18,306 nt of DNA from JAIBAI01 sp044238875 (GCA_044238875.1 JBIICM010000032.1:1-18306); one strand, 5' to 3'. Positions 7,587 through 16,497 are shown, counted from the stretch's first letter. Translations and numbers: made by a program. The notes: a model not told the origin generated them from the sequence alone.

Positions 7587-8381
7587 ATGCAACAATACCA
7601 TGATCTTTTGCGCCATATCCTTGAAAATGGTGTCAGAAAAGAAGACCGCACCGGAACCGGTACCATTAGTTGTTTTGGTTACCAGATGCGGTTCAACCTC
7701 AGGGATGGCTTTCCACTGGTTACCACCAAGAAAGTACATATCAAGTCTGTTATTCATGAGTTACTCTGGTTTCTGAAGGGCGATACCAATATCGCCTACC
7801 TGAAACAGTATGGTGTTAGTATCTGGGATGAATGGGCTGATCAGGATGGTAACCTTGGTCCGGTTTATGGCCACCAGTGGCGGTCGTGGCCGGCACCTGA
7901 CGGAACCGGCATAGATCAGATTTCAACTTTACTGCAAATGCTGAAGAGCAATCCTGATTCAAGGCGACTGATTGTTTCGGCATGGAATGTCGCAGATGTC
8001 GGTAAGATGGCTTTGCCGCCCTGTCACTGCTTCTTTCAATTTTATGTTGCTGAAGGGCGGCTGTCATGCCAGCTTTATCAGCGCAGTGCTGATACTTTTC
8101 TGGGTGTGCCGTTTAATATTGCGTCATACGCCTTGCTAACGATGATGATTGCACAGGTTTCCGGATTAGAACCCGGTGATTTTATTCATTCTTTTGGTGA
8201 TGTGCATCTTTACCTTAATCATTTAGATCAGGCCAGGCTGCAATTGACAAGAGAATTCAGGCCGCTGCCACAACTGAAAATGAATGCATCAGTGACGGAT
8301 CTTTTTTCATTCAGGTTTGAAGATTTTGAATTGCTGAATTATAATCCCCATCCGGCCATTAAAGCCGAAGTTTCTGTATGA
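7587..8381 (+). CDS. thyA: Thymidylate synthase
   Basis: ThyA methylates dUMP to dTMP using methylene-tetrahydrofolate, leaving dihydrofolate. The 264 residues equal the E. coli length. The catalytic cysteine is C146 in LPPCHCFFQFYV. Other conserved blocks are RTGTGTISCFGYQMRF, FPLVTTKKVHIKSVIHELLWFLKGDTN, GPVYGHQWR, QLYQRSADTFLGVPFNIASYALL and the C-terminal YNPHPAIKAEVSV. The N-terminal RTGTGT loop holds the dUMP-phosphate arginine. The stop overlaps the folA start by 4 bases (ATGA, 8378-8381), so the two are translated together and the dihydrofolate made by ThyA is recycled by the next enzyme. The promoter is likely leaderless. Confidence 0.98.
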   Translation: MQQYHDLLRHILENGVRKEDRTGTGTISCFGYQMRFNLRDGFPLVTTKKVHIKSVIHELLWFLKGDTNIAYLKQYGVSIWDEWADQDGNLGPVYGHQWRSWPAPDGTGIDQISTLLQMLKSNPDSRRLIVSAWNVADVGKMALPPCHCFFQFYVAEGRLSCQLYQRSADTFLGVPFNIASYALLTMMIAQVSGLEPGDFIHSFGDVHLYLNHLDQARLQLTREFRPLPQLKMNASVTDLFSFRFEDFELLNYNPHPAIKAEVSV

Positions 8382-8863
8382 AAATTTCAATGGTTGCAGC
8401 GGCAGCCAACAATCATGTAATCGGCAAAGACAACCAGCTGCTTTGGCATTTGCCCGAAGATCTTAAGTTTTTTAAGCGAACTACTCTTGGTTTTCCGATA
8501 GTGATGGGTCGGAATACCTTCGAATCGGTTGGCCGTCCATTACCCGGAAGGCGAAACGTTGTTATTACAACTAATAGGGGGCTCATTCTGCCGGGGTGTG
8601 AAATAGTTCATTCTGTTGAGGAAGCACTTGATCTGCTCAAAGACCAACAGGAAATTATGGTGGTGGGAGGAGCGCTCATCTACCGGCAGTTCCTTCCCTT
8701 GGCGCATCGAATTTACCTTACCCGGGTGAACGCAAGTCCGGAAGGTGATACTTTTTTTCCGGAACTTGATACCGGGTCATGGCGCCTTATGAGTCGTGAA
8801 GCGCATGAACCCGACGAAAAGCATATTTACGGATATGCCTTTGAGGTATGGGACAAAGTTTAA
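8378..8863 (+). CDS. folA: Dihydrofolate reductase
   Basis: FolA reduces dihydrofolate to tetrahydrofolate with NADPH, replenishing the cofactor consumed by ThyA. The 161 residues fit the family. The catalytic acid is D28 in LLWHLPEDLKFFK, aligned with D27 of E. coli. NADPH-binding segments are GRNTFESVGRPLPGRRNVV and the VVGGALIY glycine pair. The start codon overlaps the thyA stop (ATGA), which fixes the start. It is followed 31 bases later by the YHS lipoprotein gene, which could be read through from this transcript or have its own weak promoter (TATTTTTA at 8873-8880). Confidence 0.97.
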   Translation: MKISMVAAAANNHVIGKDNQLLWHLPEDLKFFKRTTLGFPIVMGRNTFESVGRPLPGRRNVVITTNRGLILPGCEIVHSVEEALDLLKDQQEIMVVGGALIYRQFLPLAHRIYLTRVNASPEGDTFFPELDTGSWRLMSREAHEPDEKHIYGYAFEVWDKV

Positions 8864-8894
8864 AATGAGTTGTATTTTTACAAAAAAATCAAGG

Positions 8895-9179
8895 ATGAAA
8901 ATTATCGCTGCATTGATGCCGGTATTGCTTGTATTCATGTCCTGTTCACGGCAGCCGGCTGAGCCTGAGCAAAAAGAAGCGCCCACTATGCATGAACAAG
9001 CTGAACATCAGTTACATATACCGAAACAGCAGCTTGCATCAGACCTTGATCCGGTTTGCGGTATGTCGGTGGCAGAAGGACAAGCCGATACCATGCAGTA
9101 TAAAGGTAAAGTCTATGGTTTTTGCGGAAAAGGTTGTAAGGAGAGTTTCGCCGTTAATCCGGCATCATTCCTGAAATGA
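8895..9179 (+). CDS. YHS-domain lipoprotein, probable metal-binding
   Basis: I placed the start at the ATG at 8895 (94 aa), because it gives a lipoprotein signal (MKIIAALMPVLLVFMSC, lipidated C17). The longer in-frame start at 8796 would overlap folA by 68 bases. After a linker (about 18-50) comes one YHS domain (residues 50-94): DPVCGM with C55, then YKGKVYGFCGKGCKESF with C77 and C81, a cysteine layout used to hold copper or other soft metals. It would be anchored in a membrane facing the periplasm. Its stop overlaps the SCO start by ATGA (9176-9179), indicating coupled translation and a shared job in copper handling. A weak AAGGA lies just before the ATG. The domain is clear; the metal is inferred from the partner. 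Confidence 0.85.
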   Translation: MKIIAALMPVLLVFMSCSRQPAEPEQKEAPTMHEQAEHQLHIPKQQLASDLDPVCGMSVAEGQADTMQYKGKVYGFCGKGCKESFAVNPASFLK

Positions 9180-9838
9180 ACAGGGGTAAAATCATCAACG
9201 GAGTTATAGTAGTATTGATTGCTCTAACTGCGGCTGGAGGCTGGTGGTATGCCAATCAGCCTGAACCCTACAGGGTTTTGCCTGTTTATGGTCACCGAAA
9301 GACAGACTCGGTTGCATCACATGCAGGGCAATTTCATCAGATTGATGCTTTCAAGTTGATTGATCAGCAAGGCCGGCCATTTTCAAATGAAAACCTTAAG
9401 GGAAAGATTTATGTGGCTGATTTCTTCTTTGCCAACTGCATGGATATTTGTCCCGTAATGACAGGTCAGATGGAGCGCGTTTACAGGGCGTTTGAAAATA
9501 ATCCGGAAGTTTGTTTTGTTTCGCACACCGTTGATCCGGCAAGAGATACTGTTGAAGCACTTGCTGCCTATGCCCGTCGGCACAATGCTGCCTATGGCAA
9601 ATGGTATTTCCTTACAGGCGAAAAGGCCTCCATTTACAAACTTGCAAGGCAATCGTATCTGCTTTCCGCCACAAGCGGTGACGGCGGTAGTGCTGACTTT
9701 GTGCATACCCAGAATTTCGCGCTGATTGATACGCTTCGGAGAATCAGGGGTATTTACGACGGTACGGATTCTACAGATATTGAAAAACTGATAGCCGACA
9801 TAAGGGAACTCCGCAAGGAAAGCGGATTTGGCAAGTAG
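9176..9838 (+). CDS. SCO1/SenC-type copper chaperone
   Basis: This 220-residue protein is anchored by one N-terminal transmembrane helix (about residues 7-24, GVIVVLIALTAAGGWWYA). A thioredoxin-fold SCO domain (about 50-210) faces the periplasm. Copper ligands are the CxxxC pair C88 and C92 (NCMDICPVM) and H177 (FVHTQNF), the complete SCO set. SCO proteins deliver copper to, or reduce, the CuA site of cytochrome c oxidase. No oxidase gene is in the window. The start is fixed by the 4-base overlap with the YHS gene. It converges with the minus-strand serine hydrolase gene, with only 16 bases between the stops and no obvious terminator, so the two transcripts may overlap. Confidence 0.92.
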   Translation: MNRGKIINGVIVVLIALTAAGGWWYANQPEPYRVLPVYGHRKTDSVASHAGQFHQIDAFKLIDQQGRPFSNENLKGKIYVADFFFANCMDICPVMTGQMERVYRAFENNPEVCFVSHTVDPARDTVEALAAYARRHNAAYGKWYFLTGEKASIYKLARQSYLLSATSGDGGSADFVHTQNFALIDTLRRIRGIYDGTDSTDIEKLIADIRELRKESGFGK

Positions 9839-9854
9839 TTTTTTGCAACCGCAG

Positions 9855-10898
9855 TCAGATATCCTGTTTCATGCCTTTGAAGACAATTTTTGAAACAGTA
9901 CCAAGCACCTGTTCCATCTTCTTAATGTTGTTCCCTTTTGTCATTACACCAATGAGATAAGGTCTTTCTTTCAGATAAACAATGCCTACCTCATGTAATT
10001 GCTGAATGCCATCGCTATTGCGTTCCCCAAACTTATGGGCTACTGTCACACCCTTGTCAATGCCGGTTATTATACCGTTTTTGTAATCAGTTTTTGTTAA
10101 CAGATCAAGGGCAAATTCTGAATTTTCCCAGCTCAGATAGGATGCATTAAACAATACCCTGAAAAACCTTGAGTAATCCTTTAAAGTCAAACTATAGTCA
10201 GGCTTTGTTTGATCAGGGTAAGGCAGCTGTAAATCAGAAAAAACATGTGCAATTTTTTCAAACGGAATATTTTCGCTTAATAGGGCAGTTGCATTATTGT
10301 CGGAGTATTCAATCATATACTTCATCAGGTCTCTAACAGAGTATGTTTCTCCAAGTTTAATCCCTGTTGACTGAATATTTTGTTGCGGAAGATTGCTGTA
10401 TGGCAGCTTATAGGTGAATTTTTGAGAGAGTATGGCCGGATTTTTTTCTGATAATTTCAGATATGTTATCAGGATCGGGATTTTCATCAGACTGCCCGGA
10501 AAATAAACTTCTGATGGGTTTATGCGGGTATCCTGATGCCTGTTGAGATTCCTGATGTATGCTGATGCGGTGATAATGGCCCCTTTTTGCTTTTCACTTT
10601 CAAGGTAATCAATTACATCAGCTTTAATTTTTTTAAGCAGTGTATCTTCCTTTGTAAACTCAACAAACGCAAGCGGTTTAATCCATTTGTACTCATCTTC
10701 AACTAATATTCGCATTGACACTCCATCAATTTTATCAACGGCATTTTTTAACGCCAGCTGGTATTCAGCTTTGTTTTGTTTGTCAATAAAATAAATTGAA
10801 GTAACAGCAGCGACTATGATGAGTATTACCGCAAGAATCGGAATCCGGATTGAAAAAAAAGACCTCTGATTTTTAGGTGGTGTTTTTGATAAAGCCAC
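9855..10898 (-). CDS. Membrane-anchored serine hydrolase, class A beta-lactamase fold
   Basis: This 347-residue protein starts at GTG (10898). One transmembrane segment (about residues 15-38, SIRIPILAVILIIVAAVTSI) anchors a periplasmic domain. The beta-lactamase/transpeptidase motifs are all present: S136-x-x-K139 (PGSLMK), S199-D200-N201 (YSDNNA) and H288-K289-F290-G291 in place of KTG (AHKFGE). The omega-loop ExxLN motif, whose Glu deacylates penicillins in class A beta-lactamases, is not seen at the expected place, about 30-40 residues after SDN. A D,D-peptidase-like or other cell-wall role is therefore as likely as resistance. It follows the WG-repeat gene by 48 bases and has a good promoter of its own overlapping that gene's stop. 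Fold secure; activity uncertain. Confidence 0.85.
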   Translation of the reverse strand: MALSKTPPKNQRSFFSIRIPILAVILIIVAAVTSIYFIDKQNKAEYQLALKNAVDKIDGVSMRILVEDEYKWIKPLAFVEFTKEDTLLKKIKADVIDYLESEKQKGAIITASAYIRNLNRHQDTRINPSEVYFPGSLMKIPILITYLKLSEKNPAILSQKFTYKLPYSNLPQQNIQSTGIKLGETYSVRDLMKYMIEYSDNNATALLSENIPFEKIAHVFSDLQLPYPDQTKPDYSLTLKDYSRFFRVLFNASYLSWENSEFALDLLTKTDYKNGIITGIDKGVTVAHKFGERNSDGIQQLHEVGIVYLKERPYLIGVMTKGNNIKKMEQVLGTVSKIVFKGMKQDI

Positions 10899-10912
10899 TG
10901 CGAAATTTTTTT

Positions 10913-10943
10913 TAAATATAGTTAAGATCGTTTATTCACAAAA
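10913..10943 (-). promoter_or_regulatory. Promoter of the serine hydrolase gene
   Basis: On the minus strand TTTTG (10939-10943), 18 bases, then TATATTTA (10913-10920) fits TTTG-N19-TAnnTTTG with one mismatch. It overlaps the stop codon of the upstream WG-repeat gene and lies 14 bases before the GTG start. Confidence 0.5.
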
Positions 10944-10946
10944 CAT

Positions 10947-13049
10947 TTAAAAACCATCCTCTTTCCAGAATAGAAGGTCTGTAAGTGCATGGTAGTAGGC
11001 GAACTTTCCCTTTTGGTAAACCTCAAAAATGTTTTTTTCGACTGATGGTTTGATCTCATCAAAATCAGCAATTAATTGATTTAAAGAAAGGTTCATGAGC
11101 GTTTTTTTACCTTTTCGCGTCACTAGCATATAATTATTCAGCCGTTGGATGGCTTCAAATTCAAAGGGTAAAATAACCTTTCCGGCTTTATCAATCAGAC
11201 CCCAGTTACCTGCTTTAAAAACCCGGGCAATGCCGAGCAAGAAATTTTCGGCGTTATCAAAATCCGAAGGTATCACAACCTTGCCTTTATGATCAATATA
11301 TCCCCATTTTCCTTTTTTTCTGAATCCGGCCAACCCCTCTGAAAAGTCCAAAACCTGATCAAACATAGGTTGAATAACAACCTGGCCCTTTTTATTGGCA
11401 AATCCTGATTTGCCTTTTTTACGTATCCGCGTGAAACCCTCTTTGTAACCGTCAAATTTTCCATCTGAAAAAACATAATCATTGCTGAAGGGTAGCCTTA
11501 ATTTACCTTTCAAATCAAAAAATGCACATTTCCCGTTTTGATAAACCTTGACGTAATCCTCTGAAACACTACCAATACCGTCGAACCGGCAAGGCAATAT
11601 ATATTCGCCGGCGCGATTAATTAAACCTGATAAATTATTCTGTCGCACAATAGCGTAATTGTTATCAAAATTCATGGCCTCCTGAAACTGAGTTGCAATC
11701 ACCAGCCTACCGGCTGTATCAATAAATCCGGTTAATCCATTGCTGATTACGGCGCATAAACCTTCAGAAAAATCTCCGGAAGATTCATATTTCTCATTCA
11801 TCATTTTTCCATTGAGTGCATTGTAAAAATTTATGCCGGAATCATCACTCAGGCGGTATAAATGGCCAAAGGGCCCTTCTATAGTTGCAGGGCATGGCTT
11901 AATTATCCAATCTCCTGCGGTATTGATTAATCCGCTCAAACTGTCGGTTTCAACAATAGCCAGCCCCTGTTGAAAGCTGTAGGCTTCTGAAAAAGCAGGC
12001 GCAATAACCTTTTGGCCGGCCTTATTAATGTAACCTGACCGGCCATTTATTTTAACCGGTGCCATATTTTCAGAGAAATGGCCTGCCTCGTCGAACTGAT
12101 AGTGAATAAGGATACGGCCGGTGGAATCGCAATACCCCCACTTATTTTCCCTGATTACCGGAAAAAGCCTTATGCCTGTCAACTCAAAATCTCTGTTGAC
12201 CCTTTCCTGATAGGGATATTCAGGAAAACGCTCCTTAAATGCAGCAATGCTCTCCCTTCGCTGATCACTTGTAAACTTGTCGTAAAGCAGATTCCAGGCT
12301 GCTGGCGTGTTGCGGTTAGATGGAAAACGTTTCACAAAAGCATATAGTTCATCCGTACTTTCATTGTTGACTGATAAACTGTAAATGGCGTTTTCTGCTT
12401 CCGGGGTATGCCTGCTTGCCGTATATTTCTGTAGAAATCGCTCAAAATCCTCCAGCCGGCCGCCGGCGGTTTCTTCCCTGAATAAGGCCTCGTCAAGGCG
12501 ATCCATGGCCATCGGAACCTCAATGGCTTCAGAAAATTGCTCTATAAATGATGAAAGAGCTGAAGCACTGCCGTCTTTCAATGCTTTTTCAAACGCACGC
12601 GCATTTCTTAGTGCAATTGCATCCGGTTTTTGAGTGGCCCCTGTATAGATTTTCAGGAAGTGCTGATAGGCTTCAAATGAATTTGTTATTGAAGTCCGGT
12701 GAAAGGCAATACGGCAGATATGATCGTGCAATGCTGTTATTGCTGAATCATTAATGCCGTATTTGCGATATCGCAATTGCTTTTCAGGCGTAATCAGCTT
12801 ATAGGCATCACCTGCAGCCATAAGGCGCCGGTAGGCTGAATCAAGCGAATGGAAATGATTGAGACTATCAGTAAAAATCAGCGCCAGTCCATAATTTGCC
12901 GAAACGGGATGCTTGTTAACGCAAGAAATAAAAATTTTCTTGGCCTTAAAAAAATCATAATTATGGAGAGCCTGATAGCCTTTGCTTATCTGAGCAGTAA
13001 TAACCCCATGAAATAGAAGACAAATAAAACCTGTAATTAACCATCTCAT
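10947..13049 (-). CDS. Secreted WG-repeat protein with helical N-terminal region
   Basis: This is a 700-residue exported protein. A signal peptide (MRWLITGFICLLFHGVITAQ) is followed by a mostly helical, TPR-like region (about 20-290). Then comes a long run of WG (KWGYID...G..VI...F) beta repeats from about residue 300 to the end. I count about nine or ten units of 33-36 residues, some degenerate. Clear ones begin ENKWGYCDSTG (W304), GRSGYINKAG, GLTGFIDTAG, GKSGFANKKG, GKWGYIDHKG and GNWGLIDKAG. WG repeats probably form a beta-propeller- or solenoid-like binding surface; no enzymatic motif is visible. The gene starts 22 bases after the icmF stop, so it may be read through from icmF. There is no sorting tail, so it is likely periplasmic or at the membrane. 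Function unknown. Confidence 0.85.
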   Translation of the reverse strand: MRWLITGFICLLFHGVITAQISKGYQALHNYDFFKAKKIFISCVNKHPVSANYGLALIFTDSLNHFHSLDSAYRRLMAAGDAYKLITPEKQLRYRKYGINDSAITALHDHICRIAFHRTSITNSFEAYQHFLKIYTGATQKPDAIALRNARAFEKALKDGSASALSSFIEQFSEAIEVPMAMDRLDEALFREETAGGRLEDFERFLQKYTASRHTPEAENAIYSLSVNNESTDELYAFVKRFPSNRNTPAAWNLLYDKFTSDQRRESIAAFKERFPEYPYQERVNRDFELTGIRLFPVIRENKWGYCDSTGRILIHYQFDEAGHFSENMAPVKINGRSGYINKAGQKVIAPAFSEAYSFQQGLAIVETDSLSGLINTAGDWIIKPCPATIEGPFGHLYRLSDDSGINFYNALNGKMMNEKYESSGDFSEGLCAVISNGLTGFIDTAGRLVIATQFQEAMNFDNNYAIVRQNNLSGLINRAGEYILPCRFDGIGSVSEDYVKVYQNGKCAFFDLKGKLRLPFSNDYVFSDGKFDGYKEGFTRIRKKGKSGFANKKGQVVIQPMFDQVLDFSEGLAGFRKKGKWGYIDHKGKVVIPSDFDNAENFLLGIARVFKAGNWGLIDKAGKVILPFEFEAIQRLNNYMLVTRKGKKTLMNLSLNQLIADFDEIKPSVEKNIFEVYQKGKFAYYHALTDLLFWKEDGF

Positions 13050-13071
13050 TTAAATGAAACTTCTTTTTTCA

Positions 13072-16000
13072 TTACATATTTCTCCTGTATTCGCCGCCCA
13101 CCTCAAACAGGGCATGGGTAATCTGACCCAGTGAGCAACCCTTTGCCGCTTCCATCAGTTGCTCGAATATATTGCGGTTCTGTACAGCAGCCTCCCGCAC
13201 CTTTGTGAGCAACAGGGGAGCCTCTGCAGTCATTGCTTTATGCAGATTTTCTACGGTGCTGATCTGGGCCTGTTTTTCTTCTTCAGTGGCCCTGATAACC
13301 TCTTTAGGCAGCACGGTTGGAGAGCCTTTTGAACTAAGGAAGGTGTTCACCCCGATGATCGGATATTCACCGGTATGCTTAAGCATCTCATAATGCATGG
13401 ATTCTTCCTGGATTTTTCCGCGCTGATACATGGTTTCCATTGCCCCGAGTACACCTCCGCGTTCTGTAATCCGGTCAAACTCCGCGTAAACAGCTTCTTC
13501 AACCAGTTCGGTCAGCTCTTCAATGATGAATGAACCCTGGAGCGGATTCTCATTTTTTGCAAGCCCAAGCTCCCGGTTGATGATCAACTGAATGGCCATG
13601 GCCCTGCGCACCGACTCTTCGGTAGGCGTGGTAATGGCCTCATCATAGGCATTGGTATGCAGCGAATTGCAATTGTCGTAAATGGCATATAAGGCCTGCA
13701 GGGTGGTGCGGATGTCATTGAAATCAATTTCCTGCGCATGCAGCGAGCGACCGGAGGTCTGAATATGGTATTTCAGCATCTGACTGCGCTCATTGCCGCC
13801 ATACTTAAATTTCATGGCCTTTGCCCAGATACGGCGGGCTACCCTGCCGATCACAGCATATTCCGGGTCTATGCCATTGCTGAAGAAAAACGACAGGTTC
13901 GGTGCGAAGTCGTCGATATGCATGCCCCGGCTCAGGTAGTATTCAACGTAGGTAAAGCCATTGCTAAGGGTGAATGCAAGCTGGGTAATAGGGTTCGCAC
14001 CGGCTTCTGCAATATGGTAGCCGGAGATACTTACCGAATAAAAATTCCGCACCTTATGGTCGATAAAATACTGCTGAATATCTCCCATCATGCGCAGTGC
14101 GAATTCGGTACTAAAAATGCAAGTGTTCTGCGCCTGATCTTCTTTCAGAATATCAGCCTGAACCGTGCCGCGCACCACTTTCAGTGTATCAGCCTTGATT
14201 TTTTCGTAAACGTCAGCAGGAAGCACCTGATCGCCGGTCACACCCAGCAGCATCAGTCCAAGGCCATTATTGCCCTCCGGAAGTTCACCAAGGTATTCAG
14301 GACGCTTTACGCCCCTTGATTTATAGATGGCCTCAATTTGTTCATTAACAGCTGCTTCCATCCCGTTTTGGCGGATGTAAAGTTCACACTGCTGATCGAT
14401 GGCTGCATTCATGAAAAATGCCAGCAACATGGGCGCCGGACCGTTAATGGTCATCGAAACCGAAGTGCTGGCCTTGCACAGGTCGAAACCTGAATAGAGT
14501 TTTTTGGCATCATCCAGGCAACAGATGCTCACGCCTGAATTGCCGATTTTTCCGTAAATGTCGGGGCGGATGCCCGGATCATTTCCGTAAAGGGTTACCG
14601 AGTCGAATGCCGTGGATAGGCGCGTGGCCGGCATGCCCAGACTCACGTAATGAAAGCGGCGGTTGGTCCTCTCCGGTCCGCCCTCACCGGCAAACATCCG
14701 GGTGGGGTCTTCGCCTTCGCGTTTGAAAGGGTAAATTCCAGCGGCATAGGGAAACTCTCCCGGCACATTTTCACTGAGCGTCCAGCGCAAAATAGCGCCC
14801 CAGTTGGCATACGAAGGTGTTACCACCTTGGGAATCATGCTGTGCGACAAGCTTTCGGTATGCGTGGCAATGCGAATCTCTTTGTCGCGTACTTTAAATA
14901 CAAAGTTTTCTTCCTTGTATTGCCTGCGTTTATCCTGCCATGACCCGATGATCACCCAGTTTTTGGGATCGAGTTCGAGCTTTACCCGGTCAAATTCAGC
15001 CTGCAACACTTTACGGATATCAGCCTGCTCATCTGATGCGAAGCCCTCCATGGTCTTGTTAATGGCATAGAGTTTTTCGGCTACTTCGGCCTGTTGTGCC
15101 ACCCACTGATTGTACTTGCGGTTATTCTCGGTGATTTCACTGAGGTATCGTGTACGGTTGGGTGGTATCACATAAATTTTTTCACTCATTTCAGCACTTA
15201 CCTGGTAGGATGAAATGAGCGGAGCCTTTGTTTTTTCCTGCAGCTTATCCATCAGTGCCCGGTAAAGGTTGTTCATGCCCGGGTCGTTGAATTGAGAGGC
15301 AATGGTGCCAAATACCGGCATGGTCTCCGGGTCTTTGTCCCAAAGCTGATGATTGCGCTGATACTGCTTTTTTACATCCCTGATGGCATCCAGTGCTCCA
15401 CGTTTATCGAATTTGTTAAGGGCAATCAGGTCAGCGAAATCCAGCATGTCAATCTTTTCAAGCTGGGTTGCTGCGCCATACTCCGGGGTCATTACATAAA
15501 GGCTTACATCGCTGTGATCCATGATCTCCGTATCGCTTTGCCCGATGCCGGAAGTTTCCAGAATAACCAGATCGTATTGCGCGGCTTTCAGAATCGCTAC
15601 CGCCTCCCTTACATGCTTGCTTAATGCCAGGTTGCTTTGGCGGGTCGCCAGCGAACGCATGTAAACCTTTGGATTCCTTATGGCATTCATCCGGATGCGG
15701 TCACCCAGCAGCGCTCCGCCGGTCTTTCTTTTGGAGGGGTCAACCGAAATAACCCCGATATACTTATCAGGAAAGTCAAGCAGGAATCGCCGCACGATTT
15801 CATCAACCAGCGATGATTTACCTGCACCTCCCGTGCCGGTGATGCCTAAGACGGGTGACTTGCTTTCTGCGGCAAGCTTTTGTATCCGCTGCATTTCTCC
15901 GGCGGCTTCTTCTGGATTATTTTCTGCTGCAGAAATCAGCCTTGCAATAGCGTTCCAGTCTTTCTCTTTTAAATGCGCCACCTCACCGTTCAAATTAACG

Positions 16001-16440
16001 CCGGTGGGGAAATCGCATTTTTGCAGCAGGTCGTTGATCATGCCCTGCAAACCCAGCGCCCGTCCGTCGTCAGGATGATACAGCCGGGCAATACCATATT
16101 GGTGTAATTCTTCGATCTCTGAGGGAAGGATGGTTCCGCCACCACCGCCGAAAATCCTAATATGGCCGGCTCCTTTCTCTTTGAGCAGATCGTACATGAA
16201 TTTGAAATACTCCATGTGGCCACCCTGGTAGCTGGTCATGGCAATAGCCTGGGCATCTTCCTGAATGGCGCAGTTCACCACCTCTTCCACACTCCGGTCA
16301 TGCCCGAGGTGGATAACCTCTGCACCGCTGGTTTGTATGATGCGGCGCATGATATTGATCGCGGCATCGTGACCGTCGAAAAGGGAGGCAGCCGTTACAA
16401 TGCGTATCTTATTTTTTGGCTGGTAAACAAGGGTTTCCAT
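13072..16440 (-). CDS. icmF: Fused isobutyryl-CoA mutase (B12-dependent) with G-protein chaperone
   Basis: IcmF interconverts isobutyryl-CoA and n-butyryl-CoA with adenosylcobalamin; relatives can also act on pivalyl- or isovaleryl-CoA. All parts are in one 1122-residue chain. The B12-binding domain (about 10-150) has the His ligand H24 in FDGHDAAINIMRRI. The MeaI-like GTPase (about 190-430) has a P-loop with K208 (GTGGAGKSSL) and N342-K343-F344-D345. A linker leads to the substrate-binding mutase barrel (about 560-1122), with RRFHYVSLGMPATRLSTAFD, GKIGNSGVSICCLDDAKKLY and SVSMTINGPAPM. The GTPase loads and protects the cofactor. Order and length match known IcmF and exclude the two-subunit methylmalonyl-CoA mutase. 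It has a good promoter with a 27-base leader, and probably shares a transcript with the WG-repeat gene. Confidence 0.96.
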   Translation of the reverse strand: METLVYQPKNKIRIVTAASLFDGHDAAINIMRRIIQTSGAEVIHLGHDRSVEEVVNCAIQEDAQAIAMTSYQGGHMEYFKFMYDLLKEKGAGHIRIFGGGGGTILPSEIEELHQYGIARLYHPDDGRALGLQGMINDLLQKCDFPTGVNLNGEVAHLKEKDWNAIARLISAAENNPEEAAGEMQRIQKLAAESKSPVLGITGTGGAGKSSLVDEIVRRFLLDFPDKYIGVISVDPSKRKTGGALLGDRIRMNAIRNPKVYMRSLATRQSNLALSKHVREAVAILKAAQYDLVILETSGIGQSDTEIMDHSDVSLYVMTPEYGAATQLEKIDMLDFADLIALNKFDKRGALDAIRDVKKQYQRNHQLWDKDPETMPVFGTIASQFNDPGMNNLYRALMDKLQEKTKAPLISSYQVSAEMSEKIYVIPPNRTRYLSEITENNRKYNQWVAQQAEVAEKLYAINKTMEGFASDEQADIRKVLQAEFDRVKLELDPKNWVIIGSWQDKRRQYKEENFVFKVRDKEIRIATHTESLSHSMIPKVVTPSYANWGAILRWTLSENVPGEFPYAAGIYPFKREGEDPTRMFAGEGGPERTNRRFHYVSLGMPATRLSTAFDSVTLYGNDPGIRPDIYGKIGNSGVSICCLDDAKKLYSGFDLCKASTSVSMTINGPAPMLLAFFMNAAIDQQCELYIRQNGMEAAVNEQIEAIYKSRGVKRPEYLGELPEGNNGLGLMLLGVTGDQVLPADVYEKIKADTLKVVRGTVQADILKEDQAQNTCIFSTEFALRMMGDIQQYFIDHKVRNFYSVSISGYHIAEAGANPITQLAFTLSNGFTYVEYYLSRGMHIDDFAPNLSFFFSNGIDPEYAVIGRVARRIWAKAMKFKYGGNERSQMLKYHIQTSGRSLHAQEIDFNDIRTTLQALYAIYDNCNSLHTNAYDEAITTPTEESVRRAMAIQLIINRELGLAKNENPLQGSFIIEELTELVEEAVYAEFDRITERGGVLGAMETMYQRGKIQEESMHYEMLKHTGEYPIIGVNTFLSSKGSPTVLPKEVIRATEEEKQAQISTVENLHKAMTAEAPLLLTKVREAAVQNRNIFEQLMEAAKGCSLGQITHALFEVGGEYRRNM

Positions 16441-16467
16441 GCGTTTGTTGAGTCAATTTTGGGTGGG

Positions 16468-16497
16468 TAAAGATAGGGAGTTTGCGGCAGGGTGCAA
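16468..16497 (-). promoter_or_regulatory. icmF promoter
   Basis: On the minus strand TTG (16495-16497), 19 bases, then TATCTTTA (16468-16475) fits the Bacteroidetes promoter with one mismatch in the -7 box. The box ends 27 bases before the ATG, leaving room for only a very short leader and no riboswitch. Confidence 0.55.

Noticed and set aside
8796..8894. Longer start for the YHS protein inside folA
   Set aside because: It would overlap folA by 68 bases and bury the lipoprotein signal that begins cleanly at 8895.
9839..9854. Terminator between SCO and the hydrolase gene
   Set aside because: The gap is only 16 bases and holds no credible stem; the TTTTTTGCAA run alone is not enough.
10894..10900. 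GCCACTG, resembling a cobalamin-riboswitch B12 box
   Set aside because: It is a lone heptamer overlapping the hydrolase start codon, with no riboswitch scaffold and no B12 gene downstream on that strand. Upstream of icmF the leader is only about 27 bases, so a riboswitch is not possible there either.
13738..14319. 193-codon plus-strand frame inside icmF
   Set aside because: It is antisense to well-conserved mutase sequence, with no domain and a His/Cys-rich composition typical of shadow frames.
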